A stretch of DNA of 64,000 nt. Origin: Phreatobacter stygius. Its GTDB lineage: Bacteria > Pseudomonadota > Alphaproteobacteria > Rhizobiales > Phreatobacteraceae. Below the pieces are notes generated by a model. It was not told where the DNA came from. It did no database searches and saw nothing but the letters and a program-made list of their open reading frames with translations. Below are positions 42,826-50,840 of the stretch, piece by piece; within the stretch, counting starts at the first letter, position 1; each line of letters begins with the position of its first letter. The DNA is taken from positions 5,345,001 through 5,409,000 of the forward strand of contig NZ_CP039690.1 of the NCBI RefSeq assembly GCF_005144885.1, in the 5' to 3' direction. A program made the position numbers and the translations under genes.

Positions 42826-43296
42826 TTGTCCAGACCGCTCGATGCCATCGACCGCAAGATCCTGAAGGAACTGCTCGCCGACGGCCGCCTGTCGATGAGC
42901 GAGCTTGCCGGCCGGGTCGGGCTTTCCACCAGCCCGTGCTGGCAAAGGGTCAGGCGGCTGGAGGAGGACGGCACGATCCAGAGCTACGCCGCGATCCTCG
43001 ACCAGTCGCGCCTGGGCCTGACCGAGACCGTCATCATCGAGGTGACGCTGGAGCGCCATGACGACGAGGTGCTGGAACGCTTCGGCGCGGCCATGGCGGC
43101 GCTGCCGGAAGTGCTGGAGGCTTATCTGACCACCGGCGAATATGACTATTTCATCAAGGTCGCGGTCAGCGGCACCGCCGGCTACGAGGAGTTTCTGAGG
43201 AAGAAGCTCTACAAGATCCCGGGCGTGCGTCATTCGCGCTCCTGTTTCGCGCTGAAATGCCTGAAGCGGAGCCTGTCGGTGGTGCCGGAGGGATGA
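42826..43296 (+). CDS. Lrp/AsnC-family transcriptional regulator
   Basis: A 156-residue one-component regulator with an N-terminal helix-turn-helix (LDAIDRKILKELLADGRLSMSELAGRVGLSTSPCWQRVRRLEEDGTI) and a C-terminal RAM ligand domain (VLEAYLTTGEYDYFIKVAVSGTAGYEEFLRKKLYKIPGVRHSRSCFALK). The start is TTG 42826 with AAGGAG 8 bp upstream, or further upstream at 42763. It is divergent from the ACT/PPC operon across the inverted repeat, so it may regulate that operon. It likely senses an amino acid. Confidence 0.9.
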   Translation: MSRPLDAIDRKILKELLADGRLSMSELAGRVGLSTSPCWQRVRRLEEDGTIQSYAAILDQSRLGLTETVIIEVTLERHDDEVLERFGAAMAALPEVLEAYLTTGEYDYFIKVAVSGTAGYEEFLRKKLYKIPGVRHSRSCFALKCLKRSLSVVPEG

Positions 43297-43325
43297 GGGG
43301 CTGCGAAACGAGCAGCTCGGTCATC

Positions 43326-44345
43326 TCAGAGTGCTTCACCCGATTGTCGTAGCCGCGATTGCTCACGAAACTGACGCGGTGGAACGCCGGAAATTCGGCG
43401 GAAGGCGCGGCTGAAATGCGCTGGATCCGTGTAGCCGGAAGACAACGCGACCTCGATAATCTTGGTGTTGGTGTCGCGCAAAAGCCGGCTCGCGTGCTCG
43501 TACCTGACCGTGTCGAGTATATCTGAATAGGCAAGGCCGACACGAGAGAGCTTGCGTTGAAAGGTGCGCGTGCTGACGCCGGCCATCTCCGCGACGTCGG
43601 CAAGAGCTGGTGCTCCCTCATCCAGATAGGCCGGCAACATCAGTTTGAGGAGGTCGACAATGTCATAGCCGGAAGGGCCCTCCTCGTGATCGTGCGGCAG
43701 AGGAAATAGTCCGGTCGAGCGGTTGGGGAGACTCAGGTGCGAGATCGGCAAGCTGATCCAGGCAGCCGGCTGGCCTGACAGGAACCGCACATTCGGCCAG
43801 GAGGATTGCGTCGCCTGGCTCGGTGCATAATGAGATTCAAAGGCAATTTCCGTCGGCATCCAGTCGGGCCCGGCAAATTGCCGCACGGTGTATATCGAGA
43901 AGATGTTCTGAATCCATTGCACGTATTTCAGGTGCAGAGCCCCGTGTGTTCCGGCGAGCCTGCTGCAAATCCGCGCCTGGTCGTGGTGCTGTTCGATCCA
44001 CATCGTCAGAATGGTGTCTTCTCGCGATGCCCAATGGCAGGAATGCCGCAGCGCCACGAGCAGTGTCGGGGAATGGGCGATCAGGGCCCGGGTCTTTCCA
44101 CTGAGATGGGTAAAATGCAGCCGCCGAGCGGCCAGGAAGCCAAAATCCTGGATGCCCTGACCTCTCTGGGCGGCGTCGACGAAATGAAGTGCCGGCAGGA
44201 GCGGCACGTAGAGATCGTTCTTTTCCTCCAAAGTGGACGGAAGCCGGAACTTTTCCAGGAGCGCGTTTGTCGGCGCGCCCATTTCGTCGAGAATTCCGAC
44301 GAAAGGAAGAAGGAGCTGGGAGCGCGTCAAAGGAATGCTAGGCAT
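43326..44345 (-). CDS. AraC-family regulator with arabinose-binding-type N-terminus
   Basis: The 339-residue protein has an N-terminal ligand region (LLLPFVGILDEMGAPTNALLEKFRLPSTL...ALHFVDAAQRGQGIQDFGFLAARRL) typical of the OruR/ArgR-like AraC group, and a C-terminal double helix-turn-helix (ALADVAEMAGVSTRTFQRKLSRVGLAYSDILDTVRYEHASRLLRDTNTKIIEVALSSGYTDPAHFSRAFRRISGVPPRQFRE). It is divergent from the outer-membrane-type and DUF1254 genes, and its upstream region holds the palindrome TGCCAAATGGCA, whose core recurs upstream of both. It is the best candidate regulator of that locus. Confidence 0.9.
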   Translation of the reverse strand: MPSIPLTRSQLLLPFVGILDEMGAPTNALLEKFRLPSTLEEKNDLYVPLLPALHFVDAAQRGQGIQDFGFLAARRLHFTHLSGKTRALIAHSPTLLVALRHSCHWASREDTILTMWIEQHHDQARICSRLAGTHGALHLKYVQWIQNIFSIYTVRQFAGPDWMPTEIAFESHYAPSQATQSSWPNVRFLSGQPAAWISLPISHLSLPNRSTGLFPLPHDHEEGPSGYDIVDLLKLMLPAYLDEGAPALADVAEMAGVSTRTFQRKLSRVGLAYSDILDTVRYEHASRLLRDTNTKIIEVALSSGYTDPAHFSRAFRRISGVPPRQFREQSRLRQSGEAL

Positions 44346-44783
44346 TGGGTCTCGCGGCGATCACGGAGTCGATGCTGGTGCTTCCGTGGGATTGGTTATC
44401 GGAAGATCGTGAATAGCCGGTAGCGATGCGTGCCAAATGGCAAGGCCGCCGATCTGCCATGCACGGAAAGATCTGGGCGGAGTGTGTCCCGCCCGGCGAT
44501 CGGTGGAAAGGAGGCCTCGGCTTCCGCGAACGGTCCTCCTCACGAAGGGTCAGCAATCGCGCCGCGCCGCCGGCCATTGAAGCGAGCGGATGACCGCCCC
44601 CGCATGTGATCGACACACACACAGCAGCTCCCGGAGAGCGGCGCAATGCATCACCGACATGGCCTCCGCCGTCCGTCCCGGGAAAACGGCGAGCCAGCCC
44701 CAGGCGGGCAGAGTTTGCGGCTCGATTGGCGGGAGATTCGCCGTCTTTCCGAGGTTTTGGGCCGTGGCGGCGAGGAATTCGTC
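44346..44783. promoter_or_regulatory. Upstream region of the AraC gene
   Basis: No gene is evident in this stretch. It contains TGCCAAATGGCA (44431-44442), a perfect 12-bp palindrome about 85 bp upstream of the AraC start. The segment AAATGGCAAG (44435-44444) is repeated in both copies of the 140-bp upstream repeat. Confidence 0.45.
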
Positions 44784-44923
44784 GCGGGCGCCGCATGGAA
44801 GAAATGCGCTCGTCGGATAGAAATTGGCGCAAAATGGCAAGACTGGTGATCGGCCTATGCTCGAAATGATCCGAACAACGTTCGTCTGCCGATCAGACGG
44901 TGATCGGTCAGACGGCATTTGAG
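44784..44923. promoter_or_regulatory. Duplicated 140-bp upstream region, copy 1
   Basis: This stretch aligns without gaps to 45847-45986 along its whole length. Shared parts include AAATGGCAAGAC, CCTATGCTCGAAATGA, the palindrome CGAAC-AAC-GTTCG, TTCGTCTGCCGATC and GGTGATCGG. It ends 63 bp before the outer-membrane-type gene. Confidence 0.85.
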
Positions 44924-44986
44924 CGTTCTTGATCTGCTCCGCATACCGCGAAATCGGGGTTGCGAGCGACCATCGGATGAAAAGCT

Positions 44987-45787
44987 ATGCATAGTCGGGT
45001 GCTTATTTCCGCTGTGGCCGCATGTAGCCTCGCCGCCACCTCGTTCGCCCGCGCCGGGGAGGCGGGAGGCGAAGATCTTGCGAGGGCGGCGCAAAATCCC
45101 CTTTCCACCATGATCAGCCTGCCGATTCAGAACAACCTGAACTTCGGCGTCGGCCCCTATTCCGGCGCCCAGAACGTCATGAATGTTCAGCCGGTCATCC
45201 CGATCTCGTTGAACGACGACTGGAATCTGATCACGCGCTGGATTGCACCCATCATCTCGCAGCCGGCGCTCTCGATCGGAGGGGAGCGCGAATTTGGCCT
45301 GGGCAATGTGAACCCGAGCTTTTTCTTTTCACCCAAGCAGCCGACAGCCGGCATCATCTGGGGTGTCGGACCGACGTTCCAGCTTCCGACTTCGACCGAC
45401 AGGGCTCTCGGGAGGGCCGCTTGGGGGGCCGGCGCCGGAGCGGTTGCGTTGACGATCTCGGGCCCCTGGGTGATCGGCGCACTGGTCAATCACATGTGGT
45501 CCTTCGATGACAGCCACACGGTCAACCAGACGACGATTCAGCCCTTCGTGAACTACAACCTTCATGACGGCTGGTATCTGACCACGTCTCCGGTGATCAC
45601 CGCGAACTGGCAAGCGAAGTCGAGCGAGCGCTGGACCTTGCCGGTCGGCGGCGGCTTCGGCCGTGCCTTCAAGATCGGCGAGCAGGCCGTGAACATGCAG
45701 CTTGCCGCTTACTACAATGCCGTCACGCCGACTGGCGGTTCGTCCTGGCAGATCCGGACACAAGTCCAGTTCCTGTTTCCGAAATAG
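44987..45787 (+). CDS. Secreted beta-barrel-type outer membrane protein, function unknown
   Basis: The 266-residue protein begins with a signal peptide (MHSRVLISAVAACSLAATSFARAG) and continues in alternating short strands with aromatic ends (ISLPIQNNLNFGVGPYSGAQNVMNVQPVIPISLNDDWNLITRWIAPII...GVGPTFQLPTST...WQIRTQVQFLFPK). It ends in Lys after a Phe-rich strand. This resembles the neuromedin-U/phenol-MetA-like outer membrane family often encoded with DUF1254 proteins. It shares its upstream region with the next gene, so the two are likely co-regulated. Confidence 0.75.
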   Translation: MHSRVLISAVAACSLAATSFARAGEAGGEDLARAAQNPLSTMISLPIQNNLNFGVGPYSGAQNVMNVQPVIPISLNDDWNLITRWIAPIISQPALSIGGEREFGLGNVNPSFFFSPKQPTAGIIWGVGPTFQLPTSTDRALGRAAWGAGAGAVALTISGPWVIGALVNHMWSFDDSHTVNQTTIQPFVNYNLHDGWYLTTSPVITANWQAKSSERWTLPVGGGFGRAFKIGEQAVNMQLAAYYNAVTPTGGSSWQIRTQVQFLFPK

Positions 45788-45846
45788 GTCGTCCGAGGGG
45801 CCGACATGCATCCTGCGGAAGGACTGCTCAGGCTCGGCCAGTCATT

Positions 45847-45986
45847 GCGGGCGGCGCATGGGAGAAATCCGGTCGCCTGACGGCGATTGGCGCGAAATGG
45901 CAAGACGGGTGACCCGCCTATGCTCGAAATGAGCCGAACAAAGTTCGTCTGCCGATCGGAGGGTGATCGGTTCGACGGCATCTGAG
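45847..45986. promoter_or_regulatory. Duplicated 140-bp upstream region, copy 2
   Basis: This copy ends 72 bp before the DUF1254 gene start. Compared with copy 1, the conserved palindrome reads CGAAC-AAA-GTTCG, so the spacer changed but the arms did not. The pair CCGATC...GATCGG is also kept. Confidence 0.85.
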
Positions 45987-46058
45987 TTGGCCCATGCCGC
46001 GCCTTGTCGAATGCCCCACGGCGTTCGTCAGCGCGGCCTTGAACGAAGAGGTATGTTG

Positions 46059-47093
46059 ATGTTGCGCTTGGTTGGGATCGGTCTCGCAATTGCTTCGGTT
46101 GCACTGGCCAGTGGAGCGTTTGCCCAGGCGCCCAGCGGCAGAATGCTGGTCACCACTGACAATTTCAATCGCGCGGAGACCGACCATTACCTCGCGATGA
46201 ATGCCAAGGTCATCGGCGGACTGGGCCGGTTCCAGCACTCCCGGGAACCCGCGTCGATCGACAATCAAACGGTCATTCGCATGAACCGGGACACGCTTTA
46301 TTCGTTCGCGGTGTTTGATCTCGCCGGCGGGCCGGTGACGCTCGCGCTGCCCGACGCGGGCAGGCGCTACATGTCGATGATGGTGGTTGACCAGGACCAC
46401 TACCTGCCGGTCGTCGCCTACGGGCCGGAGCCGGTCACGCTGACGCAGCAATCGGTGGGCACCCGATATGCCTTCGTCGCCGTCCGGACGCTGGTTGATC
46501 CGAACGATCGCAAGGATCTCGACGAGGTCCACAGGCTTCAGGACGCGATCAAGGTCAGCCAGAACCAGACAGGGCGGCTCGAGCTTCCAAACTGGGATGA
46601 AGCCAGTCTCACGGATATCCGCAATGCGCTGCTCGCATTGGCGAAACATCAGCCGTCTTTTCGGGGCGCCTTCGGAGCGCGTGGCCAGGTCGATCCGATC
46701 CAGCACCTGATCGGCACGGCCGCCGGATGGGGCGGTATTCCGGACAGGGACGCCATCTATGTGAGCATCACGCCCGCGAAAAACGATGGCCGGACAGTCC
46801 ACACCCTCGTCGTGCCGACGAATGTGCCGGTGAAGGAGTTCTGGTCGATCAGCGTCTACAACCCAAGGGGCTTCTTCGAGAAAAACGCCTACAACGCCTA
46901 TTCGATCAACAGCATTACCGCGAAGAAGAATGCGGACGGCTCGGTGACGATCCAGTTCGGCGGCTGTGACGGCAAGATCCCGAACTGCCTGCCGATCGTT
47001 GAGGGGTGGAACTACACCGCGCGGCTTTATCGTCCGGAGCAACCCATTCTCAGCGGGAACTGGAGGTTTCCGGAGGCAAATCCCTTGAACTGA
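46059..47093 (+). CDS. DUF1254/DUF1214-domain secreted protein
   Basis: The 344-residue protein has a signal peptide (MLRLVGIGLAIASVALASGAFAQ), an N-terminal DUF1254 region (FNRAETDHYLAMNAKVIGGLGRFQHSREPASIDNQTVIRMNRDTLYSFAVFDLAGGPVTLALPDAGRRYMSMMVVDQDHY) and a C-terminal DUF1214 region (EFWSISVYNPRGFFEKNAYNAYSINSITAKKNADGSVTIQFGG...LPIVEGWNYTARLYRPEQPIL). Such proteins occur in the periplasm with outer membrane partners; the activity is unknown. ATG 46059 is preferred because GAGG lies 8 bp upstream. Confidence 0.9.
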   Translation: MLRLVGIGLAIASVALASGAFAQAPSGRMLVTTDNFNRAETDHYLAMNAKVIGGLGRFQHSREPASIDNQTVIRMNRDTLYSFAVFDLAGGPVTLALPDAGRRYMSMMVVDQDHYLPVVAYGPEPVTLTQQSVGTRYAFVAVRTLVDPNDRKDLDEVHRLQDAIKVSQNQTGRLELPNWDEASLTDIRNALLALAKHQPSFRGAFGARGQVDPIQHLIGTAAGWGGIPDRDAIYVSITPAKNDGRTVHTLVVPTNVPVKEFWSISVYNPRGFFEKNAYNAYSINSITAKKNADGSVTIQFGGCDGKIPNCLPIVEGWNYTARLYRPEQPILSGNWRFPEANPLN

Positions 47094-47116
47094 GCCTCGG
47101 GGGATCGTTCGGCGGG

Positions 47117-47402
47117 CACAGTGGTTGTGGCTCTTGGGCTGGATAGGCGCTGCGCTGATAATAGACAGCGGAGCAATGGTAACTCGGCACCACGTCCTCA
47201 TGCTCGCACCACGTCGTCTTGCCCGGGCTTGTCCCGGGCACCCACGCATTCATCCGCTCACGGCAATCAATTCGTGGGTGGCCGGGACTAGCCCGGCCAA
47301 GACGAGAACTGTCCTTGGGCGCGCGGGCGTTGGATCGACCGGGCGCAGGAGCCGGCCAAGCATTCATCTGTTCGCGGCAATCAGCCCGTCACAACCACTG
47401 TG
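47117..47402. repeat. MITE-like element bounded by 13-bp inverted repeats
   Basis: Perfect inverted ends CACAGTGGTTGTG (47117-47129 and complement at 47390-47402) enclose 260 bp without a gene. Inside are a long hairpin (47215-47304, arms starting CGTCTTGCCCGGGC) and a direct repeat GCATTCATCYGYTCRCGGCA (47246-47266 and 47360-47380 approximately). I could not identify a clear target duplication. Confidence 0.5.
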
Positions 47403-48022
47403 CAGCGGTGCCCGATGCCCTGCGATCGACGCATTCCCCCGACCTGCGATCCATGACCCAGAGCAGAGCTGGACATACCCATTGGCTTATGTAGCGAGCA
47501 CGATGAAGCAGAATCTCCTCTCCGTGATCCTGACATCCCTCATGATCACCTTGGCGGGGCCGGTTGGTGCGCAGACGGATCATGGCGGCCGCTCCAATGC
47601 GCCGGCCGATCCGCATTTCAACCTTTTGCCTGGCTATCTGCAGCAGGCCGACTTGCCCGACAGCCTGCTGCTTCTTCCGGCCTCGCCGGCAGACGGTTCG
47701 GCTGCGCTCGCCCGCGACGAGGAGGCGCGAACCGAAGCCGCGCGCCAGGGAGGATCGGCGCGCTGGCAGCAGGCGGTCCGCGACGCCGAATTGAATTTCC
47801 CGCAGCCCGCCGAGAACTTCTCCTGCGCCATGGGCATCGCCATCGACGAGAAGAATACGCCGCGTCTCTACAACCTGATGCGGAAGATGCTGACCGACGT
47901 CGGCCTGTCCACCTATGGCGTCAAGAACAAGGTCCAGCGGACGCGTCCTTTCGTCAGGCACGCCGAGGGCACCTGCACGCCCGGCGACGAGGCGATCCTT
48001 CGGACCGACGGGTCTTATCCGT

Positions 48023-49387
48023 GGTCATGTCCCGTAGCGTGGTGTAGCTGGCGCAAGGCCCCACGATCGCCGGCATAGGCCGGGCTGGTCAGGCTGCGAC
48101 GGCTGGCAGGCCGACACTAGGATCATCGCTCAGGCCGGCCATGGTTTCCAGGGTCATGTAGCGGGCCCGCTGGACGGCCCATTCATCGTTCTGTTCGAGC
48201 AGGATCGCGCCGACGAGCCGGGCGATGGCGGCCTCGTTGGGGAAGATGCCGACCACCTCGGTCCTGCGCTTGATCTCGCCGTTGACGCGCTCCAGCGGAT
48301 TGGTGCTGTGGAGCTTCGCCCGATGTTGCGTCGGGAAGGTCATATAGGCCAGCACGTCGGTCTCGGCGGTATCCATCAGAGCCGCCAGTTTCGGCACCGT
48401 TGGCCTGAGCTGGTCGGCGACCCGGCGCCATTGCTGGCTGGCGGCGGCGGCATCGTTCTGGGCGAAGGCGGTGGCGATGAAGGCTGAGACAACGCGCCGC
48501 CCGCTGCGGCCGGCATGGGCGAGCGCATTCCTCATGAAGTGCACGCGGCAGCGCTGCCAGGTCGCGGTGAGCACCTTGGAGACCGCCGCCTTGATGCCTT
48601 CGTGGCTGTCGGAGACGACGAGTTTTACGCCGCGCAGGCCGCGTCTGGCCAGTTTGCGCAAGAACGCCGTCCAGAACGTCTCTGCCTCGGAGGGGCCGAT
48701 ATCCATGCCCAGCACCTCGCGCCGACCGTCGCCGCTTACACCGACCGCCACGATCACCGCCACCGAGACAATCCGGCCGGCCTGGCGGACCTTCACATAG
48801 GTCGCGTCGATCCACAGATAGGGCCAGTCGCCCTCGATCGGCCGGTCGAGGAACGCATGGACGCGCTGGTCGATTTCCTCGCAGAGCCGGCTGACTTGGC
48901 TCTTCGAGATGCCGCTCATGCCCATCGCCTTGACCAGGTCATCGACCGAGCGGGTCGAGATGCCCTGGATGTAAGCCTCCTGGATCACCGCGGTCAGCGC
49001 CTTCTCGGCCAGCCGGCGCGGCTCCAGAAAGCCCGGAAAGTAGGAGCCTTTGCGTAGCCTCGGGATGCGCAGCTCGACCGTGCCGGCGCGGGTCTCCCAA
49101 TCCCGCTCGCGATAGCCATTGCGCTGGGCCAGGCGGTCCGGGCTCTTCTCGCCGAAGCCGGCGCCGGCAAGGCCGCTGACCTCAAGCTCCATCAGCCGCC
49201 CGGCGGCAAAGCCGATCATCTCGCGCAGCAAATCGGCGTCGGGGCTCTTCTCCAGCAGCCCGCGCAGGTTCATCATCTCGTCGGTCATCGGTGGATCTCT
49301 CGGTTCGGGGTTGGTCGTCGCAACCCAAACCTAACCGGCAACCGCCGATGACCACCCGTCAGTTACACCACCAGTCGGGACACGACC
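48023..49387 (-). mobile_element. IS256-family insertion sequence, copy 2
   Basis: The 1365-bp element has the same terminal repeats as copy 1 and 8-bp duplicates TTATCCGT at 48015-48022 and 49388-49395. It is in the same orientation as copy 1 and 38.1 kb away from it. The target lies in the acid phosphatase gene. Confidence 0.95.
48089..49288 (-). CDS. IS256-family transposase, copy 2
   Basis: The 399 residues are nearly identical to the copy at 9958-11157. The only protein change I saw is QNDAAAA instead of QDNATAA, caused by a cluster of base changes at about 48443-48473. Two other differences are silent. All three catalytic acidic blocks ([19 protein letters not shown] and [10 protein letters not shown]) are present. 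The intact frame and matching target duplicates suggest recent and possibly continuing activity. Confidence 0.95.
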   Translation of the reverse strand: MTDEMMNLRGLLEKSPDADLLREMIGFAAGRLMELEVSGLAGAGFGEKSPDRLAQRNGYRERDWETRAGTVELRIPRLRKGSYFPGFLEPRRLAEKALTAVIQEAYIQGISTRSVDDLVKAMGMSGISKSQVSRLCEEIDQRVHAFLDRPIEGDWPYLWIDATYVKVRQAGRIVSVAVIVAVGVSGDGRREVLGMDIGPSEAETFWTAFLRKLARRGLRGVKLVVSDSHEGIKAAVSKVLTATWQRCRVHFMRNALAHAGRSGRRVVSAFIATAFAQNDAAAASQQWRRVADQLRPTVPKLAALMDTAETDVLAYMTFPTQHRAKLHSTNPLERVNGEIKRRTEVVGIFPNEAAIARLVGAILLEQNDEWAVQRARYMTLETMAGLSDDPSVGLPAVAA

Positions 49388-49703
49388 TTATCCGTCCGGG
49401 CACTCCGCGGTTGGTTGGGGCTGGGCTCTGGCATTGGCCGAGATCAATCCGGAGCGTTCGAATGAGATCTTGGCGCGCGGATTGGCCTTCGGACAAAGCC
49501 GGGTCATCTGCAATGCGCACTGGCAGAGCGATGTCGAAGCGGGCCGGATCATGGCTGCCGCCACGCTGTCGCGCCTGCATTCCGACGCTGCCTTTCTCGC
49601 CGATCTTCAGGCCGCACGCGAAGAGCTGACGCGCGCGCGCCAGGCGAATCTTGAGCCGCGGACCAGTTGCGTCGACGAAGCGGCGGCCTTGGCCGTTCGA
49701 TGA

Positions 49704-50007
49704 GGCGACCGAAGCATGCGCATGCCCACCGCTACGGCGGCCGTCTGAAGCGAACCACGGTCCTGTCGGTGGTGCCGGAGGGCTGAGGGGCGGGCGGGAC
49801 GCTGATGAATCAAGCCTCTCCCTCTGGGAGAGGGTTCGTCGGCGCCTTTCGTTCTCGCGCCGCGGCGCCCTCGCGCAACCACTCCCCAACAAAATCCGCG
49901 CAATCCGGATTCTTCCCCGCGCAATCCGGATTGCGCTTGTCGCCCATTCGCGCTCTCGTTGCGTCATCATCGGCCGTGCGAGGCGGCTTCATCCTGGGGA
50001 GGATCGG
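49704..50007. repeat. Intergenic region with CCTCTCCC palindrome
   Basis: No gene is seen. The site GATGAATCAAGCCTCTCCCT...GGGAGAGGGTTCG (about 49802-49835) is a palindrome of the same family as the target of the IS4-family element (13771-13795 plus 15228 onward). A direct repeat GCGCAATCCGGATT occurs twice at 49898-49932. Confidence 0.6.
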
Positions 50008-50457
50008 ATGGCGGAACTTGAAAAAGGCATCACGCAGGAAGGCACCGGCTACGCCGGCAAGACCTGGAACATCCTGGGCCAGGTCTATTTCCCGAAAGCC
50101 GTCTGCGACTCCACCTTCGCTTTCGAGACCAATAGCGCGCCCGGTCAGTTCGTGCCGGTGCACATCCACCCGACCCAGGAGGAGTTCATCCTGGTCCAGG
50201 AGGGCGTGCTCGACCTGAAACTCGATGGCCAGTGGGTGAAGGCCAAGGCCGGCGATCTGGTGCGCCTGCCGCGCGGCATTCCGCACGGCTATTTCAACAA
50301 GTCGGACAAGCCGGCGCGCGCGCTGTTCTGGGTCTCGCCGGCGCGCATGCTGGAGGAACTGTTCAACAACCTCCACAACGTCGCCGACCCGGAAGAGGTG
50401 GTGAAGATCTCGGCGCGCCACGAGGTCAACTTCCTGCCGCCCGAGGCCAATGCCTGA
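50008..50457 (+). CDS. Cupin-domain protein
   Basis: The 149-residue cupin has a complete metal-binding motif: PVHIHPTQEEFILVQEGVLDLKL (two His and Glu) and KAKAGDLVRLPRGIPHGYFNKSDKPARALFW (final His). ATG 50008 has GGGGAGG upstream. The C-terminal helix MLEELFNNLHNVADPEEVVKISARHEVNFLPPE is typical of quercetin-dioxygenase-like cupins. It precedes the flavin monooxygenase gene by 383 bp of repeat-rich DNA, so an operon is uncertain. Confidence 0.88.
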   Translation: MAELEKGITQEGTGYAGKTWNILGQVYFPKAVCDSTFAFETNSAPGQFVPVHIHPTQEEFILVQEGVLDLKLDGQWVKAKAGDLVRLPRGIPHGYFNKSDKPARALFWVSPARMLEELFNNLHNVADPEEVVKISARHEVNFLPPEANA

Positions 50458-50552
50458 GCCGGGCCCGGAGGTTGGCTGCTTCAGGCGGAAGATCCCGTCG
50501 GCCTGGTCGCCGATCGCTGATCTCCGGAGGTTCGCACTTGAACCTCCAACTC

Positions 50553-50714
50553 ACCTCTCCCCGGCGGGGAGAGGTCGGCGAAAGCCGGGAGAGGGGGCGA
50601 GGCGCTTGTCGGCCAGGCGCCATGCGAAACCTCCAAAGTCTTGTTCGGAAAAGCCCAATTCTCCCTCTCCCGACCTTCGTTCCTCAGGTCGACCTCTCCC
50701 CGCCGGGGAGAGGT
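50553..50714. repeat. Two ACCTCTCCCCGCCGGGGAGAGGT palindromes
   Basis: Nearly perfect 23-bp palindromes lie at 50553-50575 and 50692-50714 in the gap between the cupin and monooxygenase genes, with a third at 55721-55745. They resemble bacterial REP elements. The rest of the gap (50458-50840) shows no gene. Confidence 0.85.
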
Positions 50715-50840
50715 GAAAGGTGGTGGTTCTGGTGCACGCCGCATGTCTCGCTCAAGGCGAGGTGAGGCGCTGCGCCTCCGCGCCGGCTTCCCCCGGATTG
50801 CAGTGCCTTCTCACAAAACCGCTCGAGCGAGGGCCGGATC

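Larger units (their letters stand above)
47503..49703 (+). pseudogene. phoN: Class A nonspecific acid phosphatase (PhoN/PAP2 type), split by IS256 copy 2
   Basis: The secreted phosphatase begins with a signal peptide (MKQNLLSVILTSLMITLAGPVGAQ). The first active-site block KNKVQRTRP (K-X6-RP) lies before the insertion. The insertion then falls in the Ser codon of the second block, giving GSYP | SGHSAVGWGWALALAE when joined. The third block SRVICNAHWQSD (SR-X5-H-X3-D) follows. Removing 48023-49395 restores a 275-residue protein without change. The current allele encodes a truncated protein without the last two catalytic blocks. The native enzyme would free phosphate from organic esters in the periplasm. 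Confidence 0.93.

Noticed and set aside
9892-49387. Treating the two IS256 copies and the DNA between them as a composite transposon
   Set aside because: The outermost flanks do not share a target duplicate. Each copy has its own 8-bp duplicate, so they inserted independently.
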